The translations under genes were made by a program, and so were the position numbers. DNA of 64,000 nt, taken from the NCBI RefSeq assembly GCF_040365005.1, contig NZ_BAABWV010000014.1, forward strand, positions 94,571 to 158,570, read 5' to 3'. Source of the DNA: Antarcticimicrobium sp040365005. Lineage in GTDB: Bacteria > Pseudomonadota > Alphaproteobacteria > Rhodobacterales > Rhodobacteraceae. Positions 41,127 to 48,455 of this stretch are shown here, in pieces (the first letter of the stretch is position 1; every line of letters starts with the position of its first letter). Under the pieces are notes generated by a model. The model was not told where the DNA came from, searched no databases, and worked only from the letters and a program-made list of their open reading frames with translations.

Positions 41127-42449
41127 ATGACCCACCTTGCCCGCCGGCCTTGGGTGCCGGAATTCTCCGAAGATTACGTGCAGAACATCGCCGCCAGCCT
41201 GACGGGCGATTCGACCGCCCGGATCGCTGACCGGATCGAGGCGCTGATCGACGACAACCGGCGCATTCACGACGAGGATTGCTTCAACCTGAACCCGGCA
41301 ACCAACGTGATGAACCCGCGCGCCGAGGCGGCGCTGGCGGCGGGGCTGGGCAGCCGTCCCTCGCTGGGCTATCCCGGCGACAAGTACGAGATGGGGCTGG
41401 AGGCGATCGAGGAGATCGAGGTGATCGCCGCCGAACTGTCGGCGCGCGTCTTCAATGCCTGCCATGCCGAGATCCGCGTCGGGTCGGGGGCGCTGGCCAA
41501 CCTCTACGGCTTCATGGCACTGGCCCGACCGGGCGATTCGATCATCGCGCCGCCCCCCGCGATCGGCGGCCATGTCACCCACCACCACGACGGCTGCGCC
41601 GGACTCTACGGGTTGCAAACCCACGATGCGCCGGTCAATGCCGACGGCTACACCGTGGATCTGGGCGCGCTGCGCGATCTGGCGCGCAAGGTGGAGCCCA
41701 AGGTGATCACCATCGGCGGCAGCCTGAACCTTTACCCGCATCCGGTTCACAAGGTTCGCGAGATCGCCGACGAGGTCGGCGCCCATGTGTTGTTCGATGC
41801 CGCCCACCAATGCGGCATCATCGCCGGCGGCGCCTGGGCCAACCCGTTGGACGAGGGGGCGCATCTGATGACGATGAGCACCTACAAGAGCCTCGGCGGG
41901 CCCGCCGGCGGGCTGATCGTGACCAATGAGGCAGAGATCGCGCAACGGCTCGACGCCATCGCTTTTCCCGGCATGACGGCCAATTTCGACGCGGCGAAAT
42001 CGGCGGCGCTGGCGCTGTCGTTGCTGGATTGGGTCGATCATGGGCCGGCCTACGCGACGGCGATGGTCGATCTGGCCCAGGCCCTGGCCCGCGCGCTCGA
42101 GGCCGAGGGGCTGCCGGTGTTCCACGGTGCCGGCGGGGCGACCCAGTCGCACCAGTTCGCGGTCGAGGCGGCGGCGTTCGGCGGCGGGCAGGCGGCGTCG
42201 AAGACGCTGCGCCGGGCGGGGTTCCTGGCCTGTGGCATCGGTCTGCCCATCGCCCCGGTCGAGGGCGACATGAACGGGCTGCGCATCGGCACGCCGGAAT
42301 TGGTGCGCCGTGGGGTGACCCCCGACCATGCGCCGGAACTGGCCGCGCTGATCGCCCGGGCGCTGCGCGGCAACGATCCCGAGGCCGTGGCGCCCGAGAC
42401 CAAGGCGCTGCGGGCGCGGTTCCAGGGCATGCATTACGTCAACGCCTGA
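41127..42449 (+). CDS. Serine hydroxymethyltransferase-like PLP enzyme, divergent active site
   Basis: A 440-residue fold-type I PLP enzyme most like SHMT. The PLP lysine is Lys254 in STYKSLGGPAGG, with Asp224 and His227 in VLFDAAHQCG and the RVGSGALANLYGF phosphate-binding segment. The SHMT substrate loop, in E. coli KYAEGYPGKRYYGG, here reads RPSLGYPGDKYEMG (77-90): the residues matching Tyr55, Glu57 and Tyr65 are Pro78, Leu80 and Glu88. A normal serine/tetrahydrofolate reaction is therefore doubtful; an aldolase or other beta-cleaving reaction is possible. ATG 41127 is used; the frame extends slightly upstream. The 208 bases after fnrL show no other gene. Confidence 0.8.
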   Translation: MTHLARRPWVPEFSEDYVQNIAASLTGDSTARIADRIEALIDDNRRIHDEDCFNLNPATNVMNPRAEAALAAGLGSRPSLGYPGDKYEMGLEAIEEIEVIAAELSARVFNACHAEIRVGSGALANLYGFMALARPGDSIIAPPPAIGGHVTHHHDGCAGLYGLQTHDAPVNADGYTVDLGALRDLARKVEPKVITIGGSLNLYPHPVHKVREIADEVGAHVLFDAAHQCGIIAGGAWANPLDEGAHLMTMSTYKSLGGPAGGLIVTNEAEIAQRLDAIAFPGMTANFDAAKSAALALSLLDWVDHGPAYATAMVDLAQALARALEAEGLPVFHGAGGATQSHQFAVEAAAFGGGQAASKTLRRAGFLACGIGLPIAPVEGDMNGLRIGTPELVRRGVTPDHAPELAALIARALRGNDPEAVAPETKALRARFQGMHYVNA

Positions 42450-42507
42450 ACGGAAACGGGGCGCGGCCATCGGCCCGCGCCCCGCCCGGTTTCGGATCAG
42501 TCCCGGA

Positions 42508-43347
42508 TCAGTGTGCCATGAACACCGGGATCCTGGATTTTTCCAGCATGTTGCGGGTAGCTCCGCCGAGGATCGCCTCGCGGAAGCGCGAATGCCCATA
42601 GGCGCCCATCACGATCATGTCGGCGCCGGTATCCTCGGCGTGCCGGTTCAGGATGTCGGACACCCGCGTCATGGTCTTGCTCAGCACGTCGATCTCGCAG
42701 GCAACGCCGTGGCGCGCCAGCAGTTGCGACAGCAGTCCGCCAGGGTCCGAGCGTTCCGGCCCGTGCTGCGGCGGGTCGATCACCACGATGCGCACCTGTT
42801 CGGCCGCGACCAGGAACGGCAGCGCCTTGCGGATCGCGGTCATTGCCTCGACGCTTTCGTTCCAGCCCACCAGCACGGTTTTCGGCTGGCCCTTGGGCTC
42901 ATACCCGTCGGGAACGACCAGCACCGGCGCATGACCATCGAACAGCGCCGCCTCGACGATCGGCTCGGCCTCGGCGCCGTGCCCCTCACCATAGGGGAGC
43001 GGCAGCACCACCAGATCCGAGAAACGCGCGCGATAGGCCACGTGCCGGCCCAGGTCGGCGATCTGGGCGACCCCGTCCTCGGCGGACCAGCGCACGCCCG
43101 AATTGCCAAGTTTTTCCTTGGCATAGGCCAGCGTCGCCTCGGCCTCGGCGGTGGCCCGCTCCAGCGTTTCCTGCAGGATCATGGCGTTCGCCCCGGCGTA
43201 GTAATAGCCGGTTTGCGTCCGGTCCACGCCCAGGCAAAGCGCCTCGGCATGGGCGTCCTGCGCCGCCGCCAGCGCAACAAGTTGCGCCATGGCTGAATCG
43301 GAAACCTTCGGGTCGGTCAGGACGGTCAGAAGGGATTTGTAAGCCAT
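42508..43347 (-). CDS. Universal stress protein, tandem Usp domains
   Basis: A 279-residue protein with two Usp-like halves. The second half has the clear ATP-binding pattern ADMIVMGAYGHSRFREAILGG, ending NMLEKSRIPVFMAH; the first half (MAYKSLLTVLTDPK onward) is degenerate. Usp proteins close to fnrL/cco loci are commonly induced under low oxygen. ATG 43347 with GAGG upstream is used; the frame to 43410 is not conserved. It is divergent from ccoN, with the FNR box between serving one or both. Confidence 0.88.
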   Translation of the reverse strand: MAYKSLLTVLTDPKVSDSAMAQLVALAAAQDAHAEALCLGVDRTQTGYYYAGANAMILQETLERATAEAEATLAYAKEKLGNSGVRWSAEDGVAQIADLGRHVAYRARFSDLVVLPLPYGEGHGAEAEPIVEAALFDGHAPVLVVPDGYEPKGQPKTVLVGWNESVEAMTAIRKALPFLVAAEQVRIVVIDPPQHGPERSDPGGLLSQLLARHGVACEIDVLSKTMTRVSDILNRHAEDTGADMIVMGAYGHSRFREAILGGATRNMLEKSRIPVFMAH

Positions 43348-43442
43348 TGGAACCTCGTATATATTTTCAAGTGGCCCCGGCCGGTTCCGGAAGCCTTTTA
43401 TCGGGTACAATCGATGCCTGTCACAGATTTGGCAAGGGCGTC

Positions 43443-43456
43443 TTGATGCAGATCAA
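43443..43456. promoter_or_regulatory. Perfect FNR box upstream of ccoNOQP
   Basis: TTGAT-GCAG-ATCAA matches the FNR consensus exactly. A -10-like TCTAAA lies at 43481-43486; a start about 43491 would place the box centre at -41.5, the classic class II activating position, leaving a leader of about 65 bases before ccoN. It is the best of the three boxes. Confidence 0.9.
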
Positions 43457-43555
43457 AGCGGTTAACCGGGGCCTCCTGCATCTAAACTGCGGTCTGAATC
43501 CGTCTGGCGCGGCGATAGAATCGCGCGGGGCAAGGACAAGGAAAAGGGACGAAAC

Positions 43556-45157
43556 ATGTCTAACACTCTCAAGCTCATCGCGTATGGCTTGATTGCCTTG
43601 TTTGCGGCAATGGCAATGAATTACGCACGCGATACGGCTTACCTGGTGCACGCAACCATTGTGTTGCTGGTGTCCGGTGGGCTGTTTCTTTACACCCTGC
43701 GCAGAACGGGCGAGCCGGTGCCCGCGATTCCGCAGAATGAATATTTCGACAGCGTGGTGCGCGCCGGGGTGATCGCCACGGTTCTCTGGGGGGTGGTCGG
43801 GTTCCTGGCCGGTACCTTCATCGCGTTCCAGCTCGCCTTTCCGCAGCTCAATTTCGAGTGGCTGAACGGGCATGGCAACTTTGGCCGGTTGCGGCCGCTG
43901 CACACCAGTGCGGTGATCTTTGCCTTTGGCGGCAACGCGCTGATCGCCACCTCCTTGCATGTCGTGCAGCGCACCAGCGCCGCGCGGCTTTGGGGTGGCA
44001 ACCTGGCCTGGTTCGTGTTCTGGGGCTATCAGCTGTTCATCGTGCTGGCGGCCACCGGTTACCTTTTCGGCGCGACCCAATCCAAGGAATACGCCGAGCC
44101 GGAATGGCATGTGGACCTGTGGCTGACCATCGTCTGGGTGGCCTATCTCGCGGTCTTCCTCGGTACGATCATGAAGCGCAAGGAACCGCACATCTACGTG
44201 GCCAACTGGTTCTACCTGTCCTTCATCGTCACCGTCGCCATGCTGCACGTGGTCAACAACGTGTCGCTGCCGATCTCGATCTGGGGCTCGCGCTCGGTTC
44301 AGGTGATGTCCGGCGTGCAGGATGCGATGACGCAATGGTGGTACGGCCACAACGCCGTGGGCTTTTTCCTGACCGCGGGTTTCCTGGGGATGATGTACTA
44401 TTTCATCCCGAAACAGGCCGAACGTCCGGTGTTCAGCTATAAACTGTCGATCATCCACTTCTGGGCGCTGATCTTCATCTATATCTGGGCCGGTCCGCAC
44501 CACCTGCACTATACTGCGCTGCCCGACTGGGCCTCGACGCTGGGCATGGTGTTCTCGATCACGCTTTGGATGCCCTCCTGGGGCGGCATGATCAACGGTC
44601 TGATGACCCTGTCGGGCGCTTGGGACAAGCTGCGCACCGATCCGATCATCCGCATGATGGTGATCTCGGTCGGCTTCTACGGCATGTCCACCTTCGAGGG
44701 GCCGATGATGTCGATCCGCGCAGTGAACTCGCTGTCGCATTACACCGACTGGACCATCGGCCACGTGCACTCCGGTGCGCTGGGCTGGAACGGCATGATC
44801 ACCTTCGGCGCGCTCTACTTCCTGGTGCCCGTTCTGTGGAAGCGTGAACGCCTCTACAGCCTGCAGATGGTGTCCTGGCACTTCTGGCTGGCGACCATCG
44901 GCATCGTGCTCTACGCGGCGTCGATGTGGGTGACCGGTATCATGGAGGGCCTGATGTGGCGCGAAGTGGATGCCAACGGTTTCCTGGTGAACTCGTTCGC
45001 CGATACCGTGGCTGCCAAGTTCCCGATGTACGTGGTGCGCGGTCTGGGCGGGGTTCTGTACCTCACTGGCGGTCTGATCATGGCCTATAACCTGTGGATG
45101 ACCGTCAAGCGGGCGCCGGCTAAGGAAAGCCTCGCCACTGCGGTCCCGGCTGAATAA
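43556..45157 (+). CDS. ccoN: Cytochrome-c oxidase cbb3-type, subunit I
   Basis: A 533-residue catalytic subunit with at least 12 membrane helices. Histidine motifs for low-spin haem b and the haem b3/CuB centre are visible: HTSAVIFAFGGNALIATSLHV, WWYGHNAVGFF, GPHHLHYTALPDW and HVHSGALGWNGM. cbb3 oxidases reduce O2 with high affinity and pump protons. First gene of ccoNOQP, behind a perfect FNR box; ccoO follows after 14 bases. Confidence 0.97.
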   Translation: MSNTLKLIAYGLIALFAAMAMNYARDTAYLVHATIVLLVSGGLFLYTLRRTGEPVPAIPQNEYFDSVVRAGVIATVLWGVVGFLAGTFIAFQLAFPQLNFEWLNGHGNFGRLRPLHTSAVIFAFGGNALIATSLHVVQRTSAARLWGGNLAWFVFWGYQLFIVLAATGYLFGATQSKEYAEPEWHVDLWLTIVWVAYLAVFLGTIMKRKEPHIYVANWFYLSFIVTVAMLHVVNNVSLPISIWGSRSVQVMSGVQDAMTQWWYGHNAVGFFLTAGFLGMMYYFIPKQAERPVFSYKLSIIHFWALIFIYIWAGPHHLHYTALPDWASTLGMVFSITLWMPSWGGMINGLMTLSGAWDKLRTDPIIRMMVISVGFYGMSTFEGPMMSIRAVNSLSHYTDWTIGHVHSGALGWNGMITFGALYFLVPVLWKRERLYSLQMVSWHFWLATIGIVLYAASMWVTGIMEGLMWREVDANGFLVNSFADTVAAKFPMYVVRGLGGVLYLTGGLIMAYNLWMTVKRAPAKESLATAVPAE

Positions 45158-45171
45158 GGAGGGTCGGAGCA

Positions 45172-45903
45172 ATGGCAATTCTTGACAAGCACAAGATCAT
45201 CGAAACCAACGCGACCCTCCTGCTGGTGTTCAGCTTTTTGGTCGTGACCATTGGTGGCATCGTGCAGATCGCACCGCTGTTCTGGTTGGAAAACACCATC
45301 GAGAAGGTGGAGGGCATGCGCCCTTACACCCCTCTCGAACTGGCCGGGCGCGAGATCTACGTGCGCGAAGGCTGCTACGTGTGCCACAGCCAGATGATCC
45401 GCCCCATGCGGGACGAGGTCGAACGCTATGGCCACTATTCGCTGGCGGCCGAGTCGATGTACGACCACCCGTTCCAGTGGGGCTCCAAGCGGACCGGGCC
45501 GGACCTGGCCCGAGTCGGTGGGCGCTATTCGGACGAATGGCACGTGGATCACCTGACCAACCCGCAATCGGTCGTGCCTGAATCGGTGATGCCGAAATAC
45601 GGCTTCCTCAAGAACACGATGATTGACGGTCGCTACATCGAGGACGTGATGACAACCCATGCGGTGGTCGGCGTGCCCTATACCGATGACATGCTGGAAA
45701 GCGGACAGGCCGATTTCCTGGCCCAGGCCGACCCGGACAGCGATTATGACGGGTTGATCGAACGGTATGGCGAAAGCAGCGTGAATGTCCGCAACTTCGA
45801 CGGGCAGCCCGGCGTTTCCGAGATGGATGCCGTAATTGCCTATTTGCAGATGCTGGGGACCTTGGTCGACTTTTCGACCTTTACCCCCGACGCCAGCCGT
45901 TGA
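45172..45903 (+). CDS. ccoO: Cytochrome-c oxidase cbb3-type, subunit II (monohaem cytochrome c)
   Basis: A 243-residue membrane-anchored monohaem cytochrome c. The N-terminal helix spans about 13-38 (NATLLLVFSFLVVTIGGIVQIAP), the haem motif is Cys68-x2-Cys71-His72 (REGCYVCHSQMIRPMRDE), and the axial Met lies in ESVMPKYGFL. It passes electrons from CcoP to CcoN. A GGAGGG-type ribosome binding site precedes the ATG; ccoQ follows after 11 bases. Confidence 0.97.
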   Translation: MAILDKHKIIETNATLLLVFSFLVVTIGGIVQIAPLFWLENTIEKVEGMRPYTPLELAGREIYVREGCYVCHSQMIRPMRDEVERYGHYSLAAESMYDHPFQWGSKRTGPDLARVGGRYSDEWHVDHLTNPQSVVPESVMPKYGFLKNTMIDGRYIEDVMTTHAVVGVPYTDDMLESGQADFLAQADPDSDYDGLIERYGESSVNVRNFDGQPGVSEMDAVIAYLQMLGTLVDFSTFTPDASR

Positions 45904-45914
45904 GGAGGGGAGAA

Positions 45915-46100
45915 ATGGAAATCTACACGCTTCTCAGGCAATTCGCCGATAGCTGGATGCTGCTTGCGCTGTTTGCCTTCTTCGTTGGTATCGTTGTCTG
46001 GGTATTCCGCCCGGGCAGCAAGAAGACCTATCGCGACACGGCGGATATTCCTTTCCGGCATGACGACAAACCGGCGACGGACAAGGAGGCCCGGACATGA
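45915..46100 (+). CDS. ccoQ: Cytochrome-c oxidase cbb3-type, subunit CcoQ
   Basis: A 61-residue single-span protein: MEIYTLLRQFADSWMLLALFAFFVGIVVWVFRPG, then a polar tail (KKTYRDTADIPFRHDD). CcoQ stabilises the assembled oxidase, particularly in the presence of O2. GAGGAGGGG lies just upstream of the ATG. Overlaps ccoP by ATGA. Confidence 0.95.
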   Translation: MEIYTLLRQFADSWMLLALFAFFVGIVVWVFRPGSKKTYRDTADIPFRHDDKPATDKEART

Positions 46101-46966
46101 GCAAGGCACCGCAACGGCAAAAGGGCGATCCGGAAACCACCGGCCACAGCTGGGACGGCATCGAAGAGTTCAACAATCCGCTGCCGCGCTGGTGGCTGTG
46201 GACCTTCTATGTCTGCATCATCTGGGCGATCGGCTATTCCATCGCCTACCCGGCCTGGCCGGGGATCAAATCGGCGACCTCGGGGGTTCTGGGGTGGTCG
46301 ACACGGGCCAATGTCGCCGCTGAAATCGAGGCGGCGAACGAAGCCAACGCCGCGATCAACGCACAGCTTGTCTCGGCCGAACTGACCGAGATTTCCGGCG
46401 ATCCGGAGTTGAACGGCTACGCGGTTTCGGCCGGGGCCGCAGTGTTCAAGACCTGGTGCGCGCAGTGCCACGGTTCCGGTGCGGCCGGTGCCAAGGGCTA
46501 TCCCAACCTGCTGGACGACGACTGGCTTTGGGGCGGCGACATCGAGGCGATCCACACCACCATCACCCACGGTGTCCGCAACGAGGACGACGAGGACGCG
46601 CGCTATTCGCAGATGCCCGCCTTCGGTCGTGACGAACTGCTGGCCGAGGATGAGATCGACCAGGTGGTCAACTTCGTGATGTCGCTGTCGGGCGAGCCGC
46701 AGGATGCCTCGCTGGTCGAGGACGGCAAGGTGGTCTTCGAGGACAACTGCGCCTCCTGCCACATGGAGGACGGGACCGGAGACCGGACCCAGGGCGCGCC
46801 GAACCTGACCGACGCGATCTGGCTCTATGGCGGTGATTACGCGACCGTGAAGGAAACCGTGACCAACGCCCGCTTCGGGGTGATGCCGAACTGGAACGCA
46901 CGTCTCACCGAGGCCGAGATCCGGTCCGCCGCGCTCTACGTCCACCAGTTGGGCGGCGGCGAGTAG
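46097..46966 (+). CDS. ccoP: Cytochrome-c oxidase cbb3-type, subunit III (dihaem cytochrome c)
   Basis: A 289-residue dihaem subunit. The N-terminal GHSWDGIEEFNNPLPRWWLWTFY is the CcoP signature before the single membrane helix (about 32-52). Haem motifs are Cys121-x2-Cys124-His125 (CAQCHGSG) and Cys218-x2-Cys221-His222 (CASCHMEDG). It accepts electrons from the bc1 complex or soluble cytochromes. Last gene of the operon; a terminator candidate lies about 130 bases downstream. Confidence 0.97.
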   Translation: MSKAPQRQKGDPETTGHSWDGIEEFNNPLPRWWLWTFYVCIIWAIGYSIAYPAWPGIKSATSGVLGWSTRANVAAEIEAANEANAAINAQLVSAELTEISGDPELNGYAVSAGAAVFKTWCAQCHGSGAAGAKGYPNLLDDDWLWGGDIEAIHTTITHGVRNEDDEDARYSQMPAFGRDELLAEDEIDQVVNFVMSLSGEPQDASLVEDGKVVFEDNCASCHMEDGTGDRTQGAPNLTDAIWLYGGDYATVKETVTNARFGVMPNWNARLTEAEIRSAALYVHQLGGGE

Positions 46967-47073
46967 TCGCGGCAATGAGTTACCTTCGGGCCGTCCCTGC
47001 GGCCCGGGGGGAAGGCGCCGGCTTTTCGATCTGTTCGCGCGTTTCCTGAGAAGCCGGCGCCGACAAGTTCACA

Positions 47074-47092
47074 GGTTCAATATAGTTGAACC
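47074..47092. other. Perfect inverted repeat downstream of ccoP
   Basis: GGTTCAA-TATAG-TTGAACC, a 7-bp perfect inverted repeat with a 5-base AT-rich centre. It contains the T-N11-A pattern of LysR-type sites, and a LysR gene lies 320 bases downstream, but it sits behind rather than in front of that gene's promoter. Role undecided. Confidence 0.4.
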
Positions 47093-47097
47093 CACGG

Positions 47098-47137
47098 CCC
47101 CGTCCATATCCCCGGATATGGGCGGGGTCTGCTTTTT
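47098..47137 (+). terminator. Probable terminator of ccoNOQP
   Basis: CCCCGTCCATATCC (47098-47111) pairs with GGATATGGGCGGGG (47114-47127) apart from one G-T wobble, giving a very long stem, and CTTTTT follows a few bases later (47132-47137). It points in the ccoNOQP direction. Between ccoP and this stem I see no gene. Confidence 0.6.
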
Positions 47138-47148
47138 CGGGGCTGCCA

Positions 47149-47313
47149 TTACGGCTGCGCCGGGACCATGCTGCGGCTCGGGGCACGTCCCCAACGCCTC
47201 AGCAGCCGCCAGCGGCGGGGCTCGACGGCTGGCTTGACCGGGGCGGCGTCTTTCATCTGGACGCAGCCGGTGCGGGTGGCCGTCATGAAACTCCGGGCAT
47301 AGATCGTCAACAT
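47149..47313 (-). CDS. Small ORF (54 codons) divergent from lysR, uncharacterised
   Basis: A 54-codon ORF starting MLTIYARSFMTATRTG and ending SRSMVPAQP. It has a well-placed GGAGG (10 bases before the ATG on the minus strand) and lies head-to-head with the LysR gene, 102 bases away. The product is basic, with an RRWRLLRRWGR cluster in the second half and no clear membrane segment. I do not recognise it. Regulator-plus-divergent-target layout and the ribosome binding site argue that it is real; its small size argues caution. Confidence 0.45.
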   Translation of the reverse strand: MLTIYARSFMTATRTGCVQMKDAAPVKPAVEPRRWRLLRRWGRAPSRSMVPAQP

Positions 47314-47415
47314 CGTCGCATCCTCCGTTGTGCTTGTGATCCGGCACCAGACTTGACGGGGACGGGACGTAAATGCGACTCAATTGGAATTGCATCTTGA
47401 AAGCTGGGCTTACAA

Positions 47416-48318
47416 ATGGATTGGCGTTCGATGCCGCCTCTGGCGGCGCTCCGGGCTTTTGCGGCCTTTGCCGAGGCGGGCAACCTGACCAGCGCCGGCG
47501 CGGCGCTGAACATCAGCCACGCGGCGGTAAGCCAGCAGTTGCGCGCCTTGGAGCGGCACATGGGCGTTTCCCTGCTGGACCGTTCCGGCCGGGCGCTGCG
47601 GCTGACCCCCGATGGCCAGCACCTGGCCGATTCGCTCAGCCTGGGTTTCGGCACCATCTCCGCCACCGTGCAGGAACTGTCGGGTCGCGATGCCGACCGG
47701 CCGTTGCATGTTTCCGTCACGCCCAGTTTTGCCAGTTACTGGCTGCTGCCCCGGCTGGCCGGGTTTTCGCAGGCTCACCCGGACATCAGCCTGCGCGTCG
47801 ACCCCACGCCGCACCTCATCGAGCTGGCTCCGGGCGGCATCGACCTGGCGCTGCGCCACGGAGACGGGGCCTGGCCGGGGCTGGCGAGCGAGGCTCTGCT
47901 TCCCGCACCGCTGATCGTGGCCGCCGCACCGGCCCTGGTCGAGGGGCGCCGGATCGACACCCCCGCCGACCTGATCGGCCTGCCCTGGATCGAGGAGTTG
48001 GGCACCAACGAGGCCAGCGCCTGGCTGGAAACCCACGGCGCGGCGCCCGAAGGGGCGCGGCGTCGGATCCAGCTGCCCGGCAACCTGATTCTCGAAAGTG
48101 CGCGACAAGGGCAGGGGGTGATGATCACCGTGCGGCTTTTCGTCGAGCCTGACCTGGCCGCCGGCCGGCTGGTCGAACTCTTCGAGATGCGCGCCGAGGC
48201 CGCCTATCACATCGTCACCCGGCCCGCCCCCCTGCGCCCCACCGCCCGCGCCTTTATCGCCTGGCTGCGGCGCGAGGTGCGGGCGGCCCCCCTTGCATGC
48301 GGATCAAACACAGGATGA
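47416..48318 (+). CDS. LysR family transcriptional regulator (GcvA-like)
   Basis: A 300-residue LysR-type regulator. The N-terminal winged helix is LAALRAFAAFAEAGNLTSAGAALNISHAAVSQQLRALER (about 8-46); the effector domain follows from LHVSVTPSFASYWLLPRLAGF, a start typical of the GcvA subgroup. It separates ccoNOQP from ccoGHIS, which are normally adjacent. Its likely target is the divergent small ORF and itself; no link to cbb3 regulation can be read from the sequence. Confidence 0.9.
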   Translation: MDWRSMPPLAALRAFAAFAEAGNLTSAGAALNISHAAVSQQLRALERHMGVSLLDRSGRALRLTPDGQHLADSLSLGFGTISATVQELSGRDADRPLHVSVTPSFASYWLLPRLAGFSQAHPDISLRVDPTPHLIELAPGGIDLALRHGDGAWPGLASEALLPAPLIVAAAPALVEGRRIDTPADLIGLPWIEELGTNEASAWLETHGAAPEGARRRIQLPGNLILESARQGQGVMITVRLFVEPDLAAGRLVELFEMRAEAAYHIVTRPAPLRPTARAFIAWLRREVRAAPLACGSNTG

Positions 48319-48379
48319 AATGCCGGATACTACACGCGTCACAAAATCGCATTCCAAACCTGTTTGACCGGTGCGCATT

Positions 48380-48393
48380 TTGACCCAAATCAA
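48380..48393. promoter_or_regulatory. FNR-type box upstream of ccoG
   Basis: TTGAC-CCAA-ATCAA, one mismatch from consensus, in the 137-base gap before ccoG. A TGACAA -10-like element lies at 48415-48420, giving the -41.5 spacing for activation by FnrL with a start near 48428. It implies that ccoGHIS has its own low-oxygen promoter independent of ccoNOQP. Confidence 0.8.
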
Positions 48394-48455
48394 AGTTACC
48401 GGCCGCGCCAAGTGTGACAAGGCCGCAACCCCCCAAGACCAGCCGGAGTATGTCC

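Noticed and set aside
47074..47092. GGTTCAA-TATAG-TTGAACC as a tRNA T-arm or tRNA fragment
   Set aside because: The GTTCAA resembles a T-loop, but the flanks give no acceptor or anticodon stems; it is a simple inverted repeat.
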